Below, in pieces: positions 32,135 to 43,062 of a DNA stretch of 64,000 bases. The notes under the pieces are model-generated. The model was not told the DNA's origin. It did no database searches and saw nothing but the letters and a program-made list of their open reading frames with translations. Position numbers and translations under genes: made by a program. Positions within the stretch are counted from its first letter, which is position 1; each line of letters starts with the position of its first letter. The DNA is from Lepidostoma basale. Taxonomy: Eukaryota > Arthropoda > Insecta > Trichoptera > Lepidostomatidae. Where the stretch lies: positions 806,001-870,000 of the forward strand of contig JAHDVF020001054.1 of the NCBI GenBank assembly GCA_022606425.2, given 5' to 3'.

Positions 32135-32585
32135 ACAGTTTTCATTCGATCAATTAATTATCAATTACGCTTTTGAATACCTTCATGATACTGATACCCC
32201 AAAATACTGGAAGTTCCAGAAAAAAAGTTCCAATATTCTGGAGTTTATTCCTTTAATTATTATCAGCAATGTATAAAGCCACAACAATTACCCAAATTTA
32301 CTTATTCCGCACCTTTAACTCGTGTATAAATATAATACGCGATTGATTTTCGCTACATTTGAAAATTCATTAGACATGCAAAACATTTCATTTTCATAAA
32401 TTGTATTAAAACCTCGTGAAAACAGACGTTTTCATTCATATTAATCATTACATGTCTCAGCATGGTGAATATTAAATTTAAAAGGGGGTGTCAATATGTT
32501 TTTATTTTTAAATAGGCATTTAATTGCTCTAATATACAGTATTTAAATATTTCTAATGTCACGACTCGTGACATTTTAATAAAAT
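32135..32585. other. Mostly unassigned; hairpin A arm at 32,365-32,445
   Basis: ATTAGACATGCAAAACATTT then CGTGAAAACAGACGTTTTCA is a single hairpin A arm. The rest is AT-rich without features. Confidence 0.45.
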
Positions 32586-32589
32586 GAAT

Positions 32590-33035
32590 GGAAGTGAAGC
32601 TTGGAGCTGACAAAAAATTATGAATGTTGGATAAATGCCGTAGAAATGAGATCACTGGGAAGAATGGGCGGGAAAACGATATATGATAGAATACCGAACG
32701 AATAAAGAAAGAGATGTAAGGCAGATGATTGCATCATAAATAAAAATTAAAATTAAGAAGGTTTAGACATATGGAACGAATGGACGAGAATGAACAGTTA
32801 CAATTCTTTATAGGTACAAACAGTGTGAGTAGAAAGTGAAGCCGTGGAAAGCGTGGCATGACAAAATTAATCAAATACTGAAAGGCGGCCACATTCTAAG
32901 TCGGAAAAATCGACAAACGTACATTGACACGGTGTATGAATGTAGAGGAATCTAGATATGTATGTCAGGGCAGAGCAGTATAGTGATCCATCCTCTCTGC
33001 CTAACCCTCCGAGGAAACGGCGTGATGGTTAATTA
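32590..33035 (+). pseudogene. L-A LINE 3' end, diverged
   Basis: GAAGTGAAGCTTGGAGCTGA, GAAATGAGATCACTGGGAAG, then TGAATGTAGAGGAATCTAGA and CCTCTCTGCC...CGTGATGG. Frameshifted L-A C-terminal coding of an older subfamily; the (TTAG)n tail is reduced. Confidence 0.65.
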
Positions 33036-33039
33036 TGAA

Positions 33040-33400
33040 ATGTTTAACTATCTAACCATTTCGTGAATGCCGAGCCCAAATAGCTTAATATCACTATTGT
33101 TCCTCATCCATCAAACCAGATAGCTTCTTTAAAGACGTTTTGAATTATTGACATAGTTGGGTTTACAGCATCCATGAATTTGGCCCTGGGCGCCAGTAGT
33201 TGGCAGCCACCAGCGCCATATCCTGGTCAATCACCTCCCAAGAGGAAATGGGTGAAGGTCGTGGCAAGGCATTGAACCGACCATATCATAATGACTATTG
33301 ACCCAGTCCGGCGTAAGAATATTAAAAACAGAGCCGTATCTAGATTTTTTTATCATTATAAAAATTCACGTGCATATATTGTACTTCAATCGTATTTCGT
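33040..33400. other. Unassigned stretch
   Basis: A GC-richer block about 33,170-33,270 (GGGCGCCAGTAGTTGGCAGC) could be coding from an unknown retroelement, but no motif was recognised. Confidence 0.3.
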
Positions 33401-33404
33401 GCGG

Positions 33405-33540
33405 TGTGATGGGTTGCGAACCTCATCGCCACCAATAGGCATCTCCCACGTACACAATTCGATTGTCCAACATCCACAAAATAAATCTAAAACAAATCAT
33501 ATAAAATACAATGATATAAATTAAAATAAAATAACAAAAT
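33405..33540 (-). mobile_element. SINE-3, 5' part
   Basis: GTGATGGGTTGCGAACCTCA, TCGCCACCAATAGGCATCTC and CAACATCCACAAAATAAATC: complement of the body of the 31.44-kb copy, without the L-A-type end. Confidence 0.7.
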
Positions 33541-33654
33541 AAAAATATTTTAACACATAGTCTTCTTTTTAGATGGTACTTGTTGAGATGGATGATCCAG
33601 ACTTTTCTGGTTATTTAATTTACGTTACACGTATCCACCGTTTTTTATTAGCTA

Positions 33655-33740
33655 TATAATATGGGACTGAAATGTTTCACCTTGCTAGAACACTATTGAT
33701 TAAACATTTAATAATGCCCTTACAAGGCGCTACGTGCAAC
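33655..33740. repeat. Hairpin A, diverged inverted core
   Basis: GACTGAAATGTTTCACCTTG then CTAGAACACTATTG and TAATGCCCTTACAAGGCGCT: both cores are recognisable but mutated (CGAAAC lost on the right). Confidence 0.45.
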
Positions 33741-33744
33741 TGAT

Positions 33745-33975
33745 TTTTTTTTACCATTCTTTCTTCATTCATTCTCTCCATATGCCCAAACCATCTTAAT
33801 GATCCTTTCATTATTTTGTTCATAACACCATCATTCGCACCGCATTCACTTCTTATATTTTCATTCGACACTCTATTATACAAAGAGTATTAATCACACA
33901 TTCGTCTAAGAGATCTCATTTCTACTGCATTTATTCTACTTTCATCCTTCTTTTGCCAGTTTCATGCATACATAA
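33745..33975 (-). pseudogene. L-A LINE C-terminal fragment
   Basis: Complement of YNRVSNENIRSECGANDGVM, NKIMKGSLRWFGHMERMNEE and RMVKK. Lacks both the tail and the RT. Confidence 0.75.
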
Positions 33976-34400
33976 GAATTAGAATTAATTATTATTTAAA
34001 TTAACTTCCACCAAGAGATTTCAGTTAAATCATTTGATTATCTTAAATAATATATATTTGGAATTTTAGATTCAGGAATGTAATTACTTCAACCGGCCCT
34101 GCATAAGAGTCACCTGACCACTGGCCGTTCTGTTCGCCCAAATAACGTGTTTATTGAGATTAGGAACTTGTTTGGAGCGCTTGTTGCATCCATACTTCTC
34201 TTCCATACACAGCCTCAGAATATTATGCCTCTTACGCTCATTATCTATTCAAATTAGGTCGCGTGGGGAGTGCCTTCCTAGCTCAAGATCACTCACTCAT
34301 AATTTCAGAGTCTGAGTGAATTTCAGAGTCACTCATAATCTGAGAGTCACTCATAATTTAATTATCGACTTTAAGTGACCCTTGAGGCAAGATAGTATAT
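33976..34400. other. Unassigned, with short direct repeats
   Basis: CACTCATAATTTCAGAGTCT, then AGAGTCACTCATAATCTGAG and AGTCACTCATAATTTAATTA (34,290-34,360) are a small local triplication. Otherwise nothing recognised. Confidence 0.4.
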
Positions 34401-34404
34401 TTTA

Positions 34405-34945
34405 ACTTCTTCTTCTTCTTCTTCCTCAGCCTATTCCCATCCACTACTGGACAAAGGCCTCCTCCATTCGCTTCCATGTCACTCTGTCTTGTGCAGACTG
34501 CATCCAGGTTATTCCGACGTGTCTGTTCAGATCATCCTTCCGCCGTAGTTGCGGTCGCCCTGCACTTCTCTTTGCCGTCCATGGTCTCCAGTCAACAGTC
34601 TTCTTGACCATTTTTCATCTGAGCTTTTGGCTACGTGACCTGCCCATTGCCATTTTAGAGTCGTCACCCAGTAGATGATGTCAGTGACCTTTGTTTTTTC
34701 TCTCACCGTATCGTTTCTGACTCTGTCTCTTAGGTTTATTCCTAACTTGGCTCTTTCCATGGCTCTTTGGGTCACTCGTAGTTTCTCGGCACTTTGCTTG
34801 AACAATGTTACAGTTTCAAGACCATAAGTACCAACTGGCAGAACGCAGGCTTTATAGACTTTTCGTTTCAGGTTGATCGGTATTTTCCGGTTTTTAAGGA
34901 TGTAACCCATGTTTCCGAAAGCTGCCCAGCTTAGTCCAATTTTTA
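34405..34945 (-). pseudogene. L-D LINE RT C-terminus, longest open copy
   Basis: From a (TTC)n-type tail leftmost, the minus strand encodes 127 codons: MGYILKNRKIPINLKRKVYK, ACVLPVGTYGLETVTLFKQS, AEKLRVTQRAMERAKLGINL, RDRVRNDTVREKTKVTDIIY and WQWAGHVAKSSDEKWSRRLL. A final segment to the tail is frameshifted. Typical connection region of a LINE RT. Confidence 0.8.
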
Positions 34946-35110
34946 TTATTTTAACTTATCCTTATATTATATAAAAGTTCTTCTTCTGAGCCGTGTTAGG
35001 TTCCCCTAACGTTTGTGATCACAGCATCTCTGTCCTGCGCTACATGGAACAAGTCTCCTCATTCCTGTAAAATCTATTTTATTCCGCAGCCAGAACAACT
35101 GTTTTTATCA
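34946..35110. other. Short unassigned stretch
   Basis: Contains CTTCTTCTGAGCCGTGTTAG then GTTCCCCTAACGTTTGTGATC, perhaps another LINE tail. Not resolved. Confidence 0.3.
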
Positions 35111-35114
35111 ACTC

Positions 35115-35200
35115 TTTGACGTCAACTTAATTGATTGTAACACCTAACGATGCTAACATCGGTTAGCGAAACGGCTGTCGCGACAATTTCCAAAGAAATT
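35115..35200 (+). repeat. CGAAAC-core single arm, 'GATGCTAACATCGGTTAGCG' type
   Basis: CACCTAACGATGCTAACATC then GGTTAGCGAAACGGCTGTCG and CGACAATTT: same layout (GATG box, spacer, GCGAAACG) with different flanks. Confidence 0.5.
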
Positions 35201-35289
35201 TAATCAATTGTGATATTCTATAAGAGTGTTTTTATTCAAACAGTTAATAATATTGAAATATCAAAGTGTTTCCGCCAAAACAATGGATT

Positions 35290-35735
35290 ATCTAATATTA
35301 GATTTATTAGATTGAGCCACATTGTCCTTGGATTTCCTCTATTTCTTGTTCCGTTTATGACGTTATCGTATACTCTCTTTACCATTTATTATTTCCATGT
35401 GTCCAAACCTTCTTAAAAATCCATTAATTGTTTTGTTCATAAAACTTTCATTCGCTTCTTACATTTGCATTTGACACTCTATTATATATAGATTTAGTAC
35501 ACATTCGTCTAAGAGATCTCACTTCTATTGCATCCATACTTTCATCCTTATTCTGCCAGTTCAATGGTTCGCTTCCATACATAAAGGTAAACTAACTAAC
35601 TAACATTTCCCAGGAGAGGTAGGCAGAAAGGATGGATCGCCACAATGCTCTGTCCTGGCAAACCTTTCGGACTTCCTCTACATTCATACATCGCACCATG
35701 CACACACGTCGATTATTCCGACTTCGAATGTAGCG
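35290..35735 (-). pseudogene. Two L-A LINE fragments in tandem
   Basis: 35,290-35,585 is L-A C-terminal coding without tail; at about 35,588 a new copy starts ACTAACTAACTAACATTTCC and runs to about 35,735 (complement of SRNNRRVCMVRCMNVEEVRK). Its first bases may come from a separate insertion. Confidence 0.7.
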
Positions 35736-35739
35736 CCTT

Positions 35740-35850
35740 TTACCAATCCGGCACTCCACCCTCCTCTGTTCGCCATCTCGGGAGACGCGGCGTGATGGGT
35801 TGCGTGCCTCATCGTCACTTATAGACATGACTCCCACGCCCACTTCTCAC
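35740..35850 (-). mobile_element. SINE-3 body fragment
   Basis: CCGGCACTCCACCCTCCTCT, CGGGAGACGCGGCGTGATGG then GTTGCGTGCCTCATCGTCAC; attached to the L-A-type end at 35.59 kb, so the two together may be one SINE-3 with a longer L-A-derived end. Confidence 0.6.
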
Positions 35851-36085
35851 TTCTACTGCATTTATTCTACTTTCATCCTTATTCTGCCAGTTCCACGGTT
35901 CGCTTCCATACATAAAGGTCGGTACAAGAATACCATTGTGCACTGCCATTTAAGCTTTTAAAATTGATTTTGTCTGCGATGTCAGCTTTAAGAGCACCAT
36001 TCACTCGGTTGCCTGCCCCAACCCTTCTTTCAATATCCATCTCCACTCGCCAGTTCCATGTTTCACTTCCATACATAAGGAAGGG
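35850..36085 (-). pseudogene. L-A LINE fragment
   Basis: Complement of YGSETWNWRVEMDIERRVGA and GNRVNGALKADIADK; two pieces joined with a deletion between YGSETWNW and the upstream DIERRVGAGN segment. Confidence 0.65.
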
Positions 36086-36255
36086 AAGTTCATGTGTGTC
36101 TCATTAATATAATTCGTTTCACATTTAAAATTGTTCATACCATTTATAATGATATGTCTCTCTTTAGATAGGAATATATTGTATATTTTGGCATGGAAAT
36201 TAGTTTGCTGTTTTATACAGAGTATTCTGCACCGACGGTGATGAATAAGCTAGGT

Positions 36256-37806
36256 CAGGTGTGGCGAACCTTTTTGAGTCCACGTGCCAAAAATCCTCAA
36301 ATATTATTTGTCGTTGTGTGGTGTGCTTAGGCATTAAAATTTAACAAAATAGATCTCTTAAAAAATTATATTTTTTCGAATTTTATTTACACACTCAAAA
36401 TTTACTTTTTGAGATTTTTGGTGTTGTACATTCGATGACAAATTCTTAATATCTGGTTAATATTTCGGCACTTTTAGTAATACACACGACTAACTGGATT
36501 CATCAGTCGTTCTCGTTCTTGAATTACGTTTTATGAATTTCATTTCACAAAATAATTGTTATAAGTTGCCACCATAAAAAATAAAATATTGTCGTTTATC
36601 TTGGGAAACATTTAATGATAATAAAACGGAATTAATTGATAATTCAAGGATTATTTTATCAAAAAAAAATTTCTTTTACGAGTGTGTTAGCCATAACTAA
36701 ATTAAAAATCCTGAAGACTGTCTTCGCCTCCAGTCGGACATCAAAAATATTGTCAACTGGAGTCACAGTAATCAAATGCAATTCAATGTCTCTAAATGCG
36801 TTATGCTATCTTTTACTAGAGCATTGAGAACTGCAACTAGCACATGTATCTACGATGAGAGATCTCGGGATCATCTATGAGAGTAGGCTGACTTTTCGTG
36901 CACATGTTGAGAGGATTTGTGGCACCGCACTGAAGATGTTGGGCTTCATCGTCCGGACCGGCAGAGTTTTCGGGGATCCCAATGTTCTCAGAGTCCTATA
37001 CAACGCATTGGTTCGGAGCAGACTTGAAAGTGGTTCTGTGATATGGAGTCCTCACGAGGCGAGATATTCCGTTATGCTGGAGAGGGTTCAGAAAAATTTC
37101 TGAGGTATCTCTACATGAGGGAGTATGGTAGCTATCCGTGGCTCTATCCCACGGCATTTCTTTTGGGAATGCTCGGAACCAATTCTCTACAGCTTCGAAG
37201 AGATGGACATCTAATTACCCATTTCTTTAGATTAATTAGGGGATACTTCGAGAACTCGGCCGTACTGGAGGGTGTTCGGCTTTTTGTCCTCGATAGATAT
37301 CTTCGACAGCGACAGCACAGATTGTTTTACCTACCGGCCGCCAGAACCAATCTGCCTCTGGTGACACCGGTGGGAAGAGCAATTAGTCTGCTGAACGCGG
37401 TCTCCTCGGAGATCGACGTCTTTTTTTGTTAGTGAAAGTACGTTCAGAAGGCAAATACTCTTAATTCTGGAGAGTATCCTGTCTTCCTAATGTTGAACCA
37501 TCTCTTTTGCGTTTCTGGTAGTATACTATATATAATATATTATTTTACCTGTTCTCAATAGATGCCTTAAAAATAAATTTTGTAATGTCTGTTGATGAAA
37601 TAAACTGATTTGATTTGATTTGATAACTTCGTGTTGTAGAAGTTTAATGTTTCTTTTTTATATACTTTGTATACAACACTCACATTTATTAAAAAAATAG
37701 AGTTGTGCAAAAATTTTTAAAATATTTTTGATCTAGGAAATCGTTCGCGTGTCAAATTATCGAACGTGCCACCTCGGGCACGAGTGCTCAAGGTTCGCCA
37801 CACCTG
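36256..37806. mobile_element. hAT-type non-autonomous element with 8-bp target duplication
   Basis: Starts CAGGTGTGGCGAACCTTTTT and ends AAGGTTCGCCACACCTG. Both sides carry AGCTAGGT (36,248-36,255 and 37,807-37,814), the 8-bp duplication of hAT transposons. The interior is AT-rich with no transposase; a ~930-bp L-B LINE lies inside. Without it the element would be about 600 bases. Confidence 0.9.
36690..37625 (+). pseudogene. L-B LINE (Jockey/I-like) 3' half, nested in the hAT element
   Basis: Best L-B copy: SDIKNIVNWSHSNQMQFNVS (end of RT), RDLGIIYESRLTFRAHVERI, RTGRVFGDPNVLRVLYNALV, RSRLESGSVIWSPHEARYSV, then in another frame YLRQRQHRLFYLPAARTNLP and LVTPVGRAISLLNAVSSEID, and finally STFRRQILLILES. 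The 3' UTR ends CTGATTTGATTTGATTTGAT. One frameshift near 37,100. The clade is judged from the LG-I--SRLTF-H--- pattern. Confidence 0.85.
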
Positions 37807-37939
37807 AGCTAGGTGATTTATTCTCTCTGGTTGAGGTGTGAAGGAATTCTACCGAGGCGAGTGCCGTTGTGTTTGTCGTTGATTAACATCTTTGTCACAG
37901 TATAAAATCAGGGATGTCACAAAAATCTTAATAATAACT

Positions 37940-38105
37940 AACCAACCATTGCGCCGTTTCCCCGGAGGGGTAACCAGAGAGGATGGACCACTACATTGTT
38001 CTATCCTGACATAACTCTCACACCTCTTCTATATTTACATATCGTGAAGCATGCTCGTTGATTATTTCTACTTCTAACACAACCGCCTTTCAGTAATTGA
38101 TTAAT
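37940..38105 (-). mobile_element. L-A LINE 3' end
   Basis: AACTAACCAACCATTGCGCC then GTTTCCCCGGAGGGGTAACC and AGAGAGGATGGACCACTACA; stops after the CGATTATTT-type segment. Confidence 0.7.
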
Positions 38106-38111
38106 TTAGTT

Positions 38112-38430
38112 ATCAAATCAAAGCAAATTAATTTATTTTCTCAAAAGATATTACAGACAGCAATTATCGTTTAAGGCATCTATTGAGAACTGGTAAAATA
38201 TATTAAATATATAATACCAGGAACGCATGAGAGATGGTTCGACATTAGAAATACAAGATACTATCCAAAGTCAAGAGTATTTGTATTCTGAACGTACATT
38301 CTCGTATATGAAAGACGTCGATCTCCGAAGCGATCATGTTTAGTATTTTGATTGCTCTCCTCACCGGCATCACCAGAAGCAGGTTGGTTCCGCATGCTGG
38401 GATATTAAACTGTCGACAATAACCGTTTAC
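38112..38430 (-). mobile_element. L-B LINE 3' end
   Basis: ATCAAATCAAAGCAAATTAA (tail complement), TCTATTGAGAACTGGTAAAA, then the complement of the RESTFRRQILL and LLLVMPVRRAIKIL-like end coding. Confidence 0.75.
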
Positions 38431-38434
38431 ATCA

Positions 38435-39270
38435 TAATGACGTAAAGAACTATTTTACATAATTATATTTTGATAATGACATCAATCGTTAGAAGAAAGA
38501 TGTCAATCACAGATAACAAATTTAAGTACAATAAAATTATGGCTACTAGCTATAACTCACACACAATTTTACAGATAAGCATAAACGAGGTTTCGAAATA
38601 AAATATTATCATATGGTATAATAGTTTTTGTTTAATAAATTAAATTACGTTTGTTAAAGAAAAATGTATAGAACTTTTTCAAAGAAGGATAACAATTTCA
38701 TAAACAATAAATAGAAAAGAAAAAAAAAGTATCCATTAAAAATGGGATTTCTAAAACATAAATGTTATATTATTTTATTCTATTTATTAGACATTTCATT
38801 TGAGTTTGGTTTGTTGAACGAAATAAATGGTATCTATTGAGGTATATAACTTTTTGGCAGCCCTACCTTAATGTATTATAAGTGAAAATATCTTCCTGAC
38901 TAATATGTAACAAGGTACATAGTTTATATTCAATATTTATTTAACTGTTTCTTTCTTGATTTAATGGCAAAACCGCAATTCACTTACGTCTAAAGCATCG
39001 CTTTATTTGTGAAAAATAACTAGAAAGTTGTTAAATACATACAGACATATGTGTACCTTTACTTCACTTCTTTAGACGTTGACGTGTGTGCTTACGTATG
39101 TATTCGTCCGCCATTTCAATGCAATTATAGACCTAGATAATTTAACCTTTGGTTGCCGGCACTTATAAGATTATATGTCAAAATTGCCGCCATTTTAGAG
39201 AAAGTAATTCAAAAATAAAATGTATTATATAATTTGTAAACAGCCTGTACAATGAATCTTTCAATTTATA
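38435..39270. other. AT-rich stretch, nothing recognised
   Basis: No shared repeat or coding supported over about 830 bases. Confidence 0.35.
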
Positions 39271-39274
39271 TACT

Positions 39275-39757
39275 TACTTAGACAGCCGTTGTCGTCCACT
39301 GCTAGACATAGACCTCCCCCATACTTCTCCACGTATCCCTATCTTGTGCCTTTTGCATCCAATCGCCAGCAATTCTTGTAATGTCTCTTGTAAAGGTTCT
39401 CCCTCTGTTTCGTTTGTCTTCACGGGGTCTCCACTCTACCACCCTTCTGGTCCATCTATCGTCTACCAATCTGGCAACATGTCCCGCAAACGACCATCTA
39501 AGTTTCGCTACCCTTGCGACGACATCTGTTACTCCCGACCTTCTACGTATTTCAGTATTTCTTATCCGGTATGAGAGTCTTACGTGTAGCATGGCTCTTT
39601 CGTGTTTCCTCTGTGCTACACGGAGTCTCCTTATGGTTGACTTGGTGAGGGTTAGCGTTTCTGCTCCATATGTCAGTACCGGAAGTACGCATTGACAATA
39701 CATTTTGCGTTTCAGACACTGGGGAATCTTACTATTAAAGAACTTTATATAAATCAA
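39275..39757 (-). pseudogene. L-E LINE RT C-terminal ORF, open
   Basis: The minus strand is open for 151 codons: FFNSKIPQCLKRKMYCQCVL, PVLTYGAETLTLTKSTIRRL, RVAQRKHERAMLHVRLSYRI, WSFAGHVARLVDDRWTRRVV, DWMQKAQDRDTWRSMGEVYV, continuing toward a CAGTGGACGACAACGGCTGT end. Classic LINE C-terminus; 5'-truncated. The open frame suggests recent arrival. Confidence 0.85.
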
Positions 39758-39839
39758 AACAATTCATTTAATGTTTTGTAGACTGCTTTGATGTGCTGGT
39801 GTTCATAAATGCAGGTGGCGTATATTTCTGGGCCCAGAG

Positions 39840-40000
39840 CGACACAAAAACTCACTACTGAAGAGTGGCACTAGTGTAAATGGCAGTCTGATTGTCACAC
39901 TGTCTTTGGTCTGGTGTAGAATTCATGTGACAATAAAATGGCAATAGATTAGCTACCTTTCTCATTTCGCAAGAATCAATAAAATAGCTAAACCCTTTAC
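39840..40000 (+). mobile_element. SINE-1, 5'-truncated copy
   Basis: GGCAGTCTGATTGTCACACT, GTCTTTGGTCTGGTGTAGAA, TTCATGTGACAATAAAATGG and TAGCTACCTTTCTCATTTCG. The tRNA-like head is absent. Confidence 0.75.
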
Positions 40001-40146
40001 ATTGATTTGGCTCACGCTATAATTATGTAAAGAGCGATTTAACAAAATATTAATAAAAATAAAACAGCGGATTTAGATGATTTTTCATGCTCATAATGTA
40101 GATTAATTAAAAACCATAATACCAATGATATAAATCTATTTTTATA

Positions 40147-40645
40147 TAAAGGGTGTTTTTTTTAGAGGTTTGGTTTTTAAACTTACAACATTGTTTCTAC
40201 AGACTGTCAATTTGACTGTTGACAGTTGATTTATAATCAATACGTTTTGCCATTTTACCATGAATAGACTGACTGTGCAAGACAAATTGTGCAAATTTAT
40301 TTTGAAAATCATGGTTTGGTTCGCTAAACTTATTGTGCACTACGTCCATTTTACGGTCGACATAATCGTCTATCCGAGCAAGTTATTCGTTTTCGTACCA
40401 CATACACTCTAGTGGATAATACGCATCCACAAAGACGACAATTTTCGAAAATTTTCGAAGATTTCACGATTGCGCTTCATTCGAGCTAGCCATATACCCG
40501 ATATATACCCGAAATCATATTTAACAATAATGGCATAAAAGTATATATTAAATGAAGCCAATATCATAGACATTTACATTGTTTTAATGTGTTTTTTTTT
40601 TTTCATTTTGAATATGTATTGCATACCTCTAAAAAAACACTCTAT
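40147..40645 (+). mobile_element. Mariner-like element, internally deleted
   Basis: The left end GGGTGTTTTTTTTAGAGGT pairs with ACCTCTAAAAAAACACTC at the right. The start of a transposase is readable in broken frames: MNRLTVQD then IVQIYFENHG, TLRPFYGRHNRLSEQ-like and TTYTLVDNTHPQRRQF. The catalytic half is deleted. The 25.8-kb fragment is the same family. Confidence 0.7.
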
Positions 40646-40659
40646 ACTTAAAAAAAAAT

Positions 40660-41425
40660 CATAAAAATAAGTGCGTAGCCCATTTAAAATAATTTAATGC
40701 GTGAGAAGGAATTTTTTAACGCTTTCAAAAATTCATATTTAAATGCTGCATTCAGAGACATTTCGAGAACATTCCTACGTGTACGTTTCTCCGTAACATT
40801 CAACTTAAATCTCAAGAATTTCTCAACACTGGTCAATCTGGAAATCAAGAATGTTAGTCTAGAAATACAGAAGAGATTTGTGTTGCTTTAATCTTGGTCC
40901 AAGAATCGTATTCTCGCCTCAAAAGGGCCGACAGATTATACCCATGTCTCGGGACACGTATGTTATAAAGGACAGGAGAATCGATCGACGTGTCCTTATA
41001 AGGGTTCGAGGATAAATATGTATCCAGGAAGACAGAACGAAGCAACGATCCTTAAATGGATAAAACAAGACTGGACATTGAAACATTTAAAGGTTTTGTA
41101 AATTATTTTGAACGATTTATAGATTGTATCGAGATTCCTTGAATTTAGTTTGCTCTCGTAAATTTTAAATGCAATGCTTTGACATGTTTCACCGCATCGT
41201 GAACTCAAAACAATAACAAGGAAGTAACCTAAGAAATCTAGGAACAAATGGCATCAATTAATTGATGGTTGCGGTTTTATATACACTATAAGAGTAATCA
41301 ATGTAAATCGAAAAAAACAATGGCATCAATTGACTTTCTATCAATTGAAAATTCGTTAATACGATTTTTTTCTTGTGATGGTGCAAATGAAAACCTCTTT
41401 ATTTAATTAATGTATTCTTATTTAT
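40660..41425. other. Unassigned stretch
   Basis: Includes CAATTAATTGATGG / CAATTGACTTTCTATCAATTG small palindromes near 41,255-41,345. No gene supported. Confidence 0.3.
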
Positions 41426-41429
41426 GGGT

Positions 41430-41800
41430 TTTGAGATGTGGTCCTATAGAAGACTACTAGGAATTTCCTGGAGAGACCACATTACAAATGAGGAGGTTCT
41501 CCAAAGAATCGAAGGAGGAAGGCACCTGCTCAGGACCTTGTCCGAAGGCGTGCAAGATGGATCGGGCATGTAATACGACAAGAAGGCCTTTTGCATGCCA
41601 TAATGGGAGGTATTACCGAGGGGACAAACTCTAGGGAACGCCCACGCCGAGAGTACCTGGAGGACCTGTTGGTGGACGTGCGCTGCTCATCATATGCAGA
41701 TTTAAAAAGAGCCGCACAAGACAAGGAAGAATGGAAGAGAAGAATAGAGGAAATTGCTCCAAACCAATCCCAGGATTGAAACCAGAGAGAGAAATATTCT
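41430..41800 (+). pseudogene. L-G LINE RT C-terminus
   Basis: FEMWSYRRLLGISWRDHITN then EEVLQRI, and after a shift IMGGITEGTNSRERPRREYL, EDLLVDVRCSSYADLKRAAQ and DKEEWKRRIEEIAPNQSQD. The ending CCAATCCCAGGATTGAAACC occurs as a stray tail at 4.67 and 57.75 kb. One frameshift near 41,560. Confidence 0.75.
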
Positions 41801-41849
41801 TAAATTAAACAGGTTCCTTTCTTATATCAGCAATTAAAATTCTGTCGTA

Positions 41850-42230
41850 CATCGTCCTACGACACATTCGTCTTAGGGACCTCACCTTTACCGCATTTAT
41901 TCTGCTCTCATCCTTCTTCTACCAGTTCCATGCTTCGCTTCTATACATAAGGGTTAGAACCAGAACTCCATTGTGAACGGGCATTTTTGCTTTCATTGAT
42001 AAATTCTTGTTCCCAATAACTATATTTTAAGTTCCATTCACATTGTTACCCGCACCAACCCTTCTTTCGACGTCACTATCCGTTCGGCCATCCGCTGTGA
42101 ACATGCTACCTAAATACACAAATTCAATCACCTGTTATAAGTTCTCTTAGTGCACACTTATGTTACAACCTGTCATTTGCTCTTCCCTTTAAAAACACCT
42201 TTGACTTTCCGACGAGTTATATATTATATG
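41850..42230 (-). pseudogene. L-A LINE C-terminal fragment, older subfamily
   Basis: Complement of RSLRRMCRRTM-like, YRSEAWNWxKKDESRINAVK-like and VYLGSMFTADGRTDSDVERR coding. Stops present; no tail. Confidence 0.65.
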
Positions 42231-42239
42231 TATGTAATA

Positions 42240-42530
42240 ATAACAACAAGACAAAGTATTGTGGTTGGGTTACTTTTGATAATTGACTCAAATCATATGT
42301 TATGAACAAGACTATTCATCGTTATAAGGAAATACCAGTCAATGAAAGAGAGAATTTCAAACCCATACTTCTGGTACGTATTTTAGGTCAAATTCTTCCT
42401 TGTGCCGGATTTTTTTGCCAATACTGTTGTTTCTGAGAAGTTATCGAATCATTTTTGACCTACATTCCATGGTGAAATATTTACCTGTACGTAAGCCGAC
42501 AGGATAAAACGTTTATAAAATTACGTATCT
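42240..42530. other. Unassigned stretch
   Basis: No feature supported. Confidence 0.3.
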
Positions 42531-42663
42531 TTTAATTATCCCTTTTGTATGGCAGCGAAGTATGTAATAAATAGATACAGTAGAAATGAGATCTCTTAGA
42601 CGAATGTGTGTAAAAACTATCTATGATAGAGTGTCGAATGAAAATATAAGAAGTGAATGAATG

Positions 42664-42795
42664 AATCGTGTGGTGGTCTAGGGGATAGAACGCTTGGCTT
42701 CTGATCAAGGGGACTTGGGTTCGAGCCTGGACACGACCAGATTCCTTCTTCATAATAATGAGCTATTTTCTGCTCACATTGAAGATTGTACTGGT
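42664..42795 (+). mobile_element. SINE-2, tRNA-derived SINE
   Basis: Head TCGTGTGGTCTAGGGGATAG (A-box region), a 5-bp stem CTTGG/TCAAG around loop CTTCTGA (anticodon position TCT, Arg-type) and B-box GGGTTCGAGCC. The body is GACACGACCAGATTCCTTCT then TCTGCTCACATTGAAGATTG. The acceptor stem does not pair, so it is not a tRNA gene. Other copies at 22.26 and 52.7 kb. Confidence 0.75.
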
Positions 42796-43062
42796 GATGC
42801 CGGTGGGGAGAGCAATCAAACTGCTGAACAAAATTGCTTCGAGAATTGACGTCATTCATATTCGTGAAAGTACGTTCAGAAGACAAATACTCTTGACTTC
42901 GGAGAGAATTATGTATTCCTAATGTCGAACCATCTCTCATGCGTTCCTGGTATTAATTTTTTTTTTGTTTTACCTGTTCTCAACAGATAACTTAAACTAT
43001 AATTGTTGTTTGTAATATCTTTTGAGAAAATAAACTGGTTTGATTTGATTTGATTTGATTTA
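42796..43062 (+). mobile_element. L-B LINE 3' end
   Basis: TGGTGATGCCGGTGGGGAGA (VMPVGRAIKLL coding), RESTFRRQILLTSE, 3' UTR and a GATTTGATTTGATTTGATTT tail. Confidence 0.8.

Noticed and set aside
42664..42730. tRNA-Arg gene
   Set aside because: An anticodon loop with TCT can be drawn, but the acceptor stem fails and the sequence is the head of a repeated SINE.
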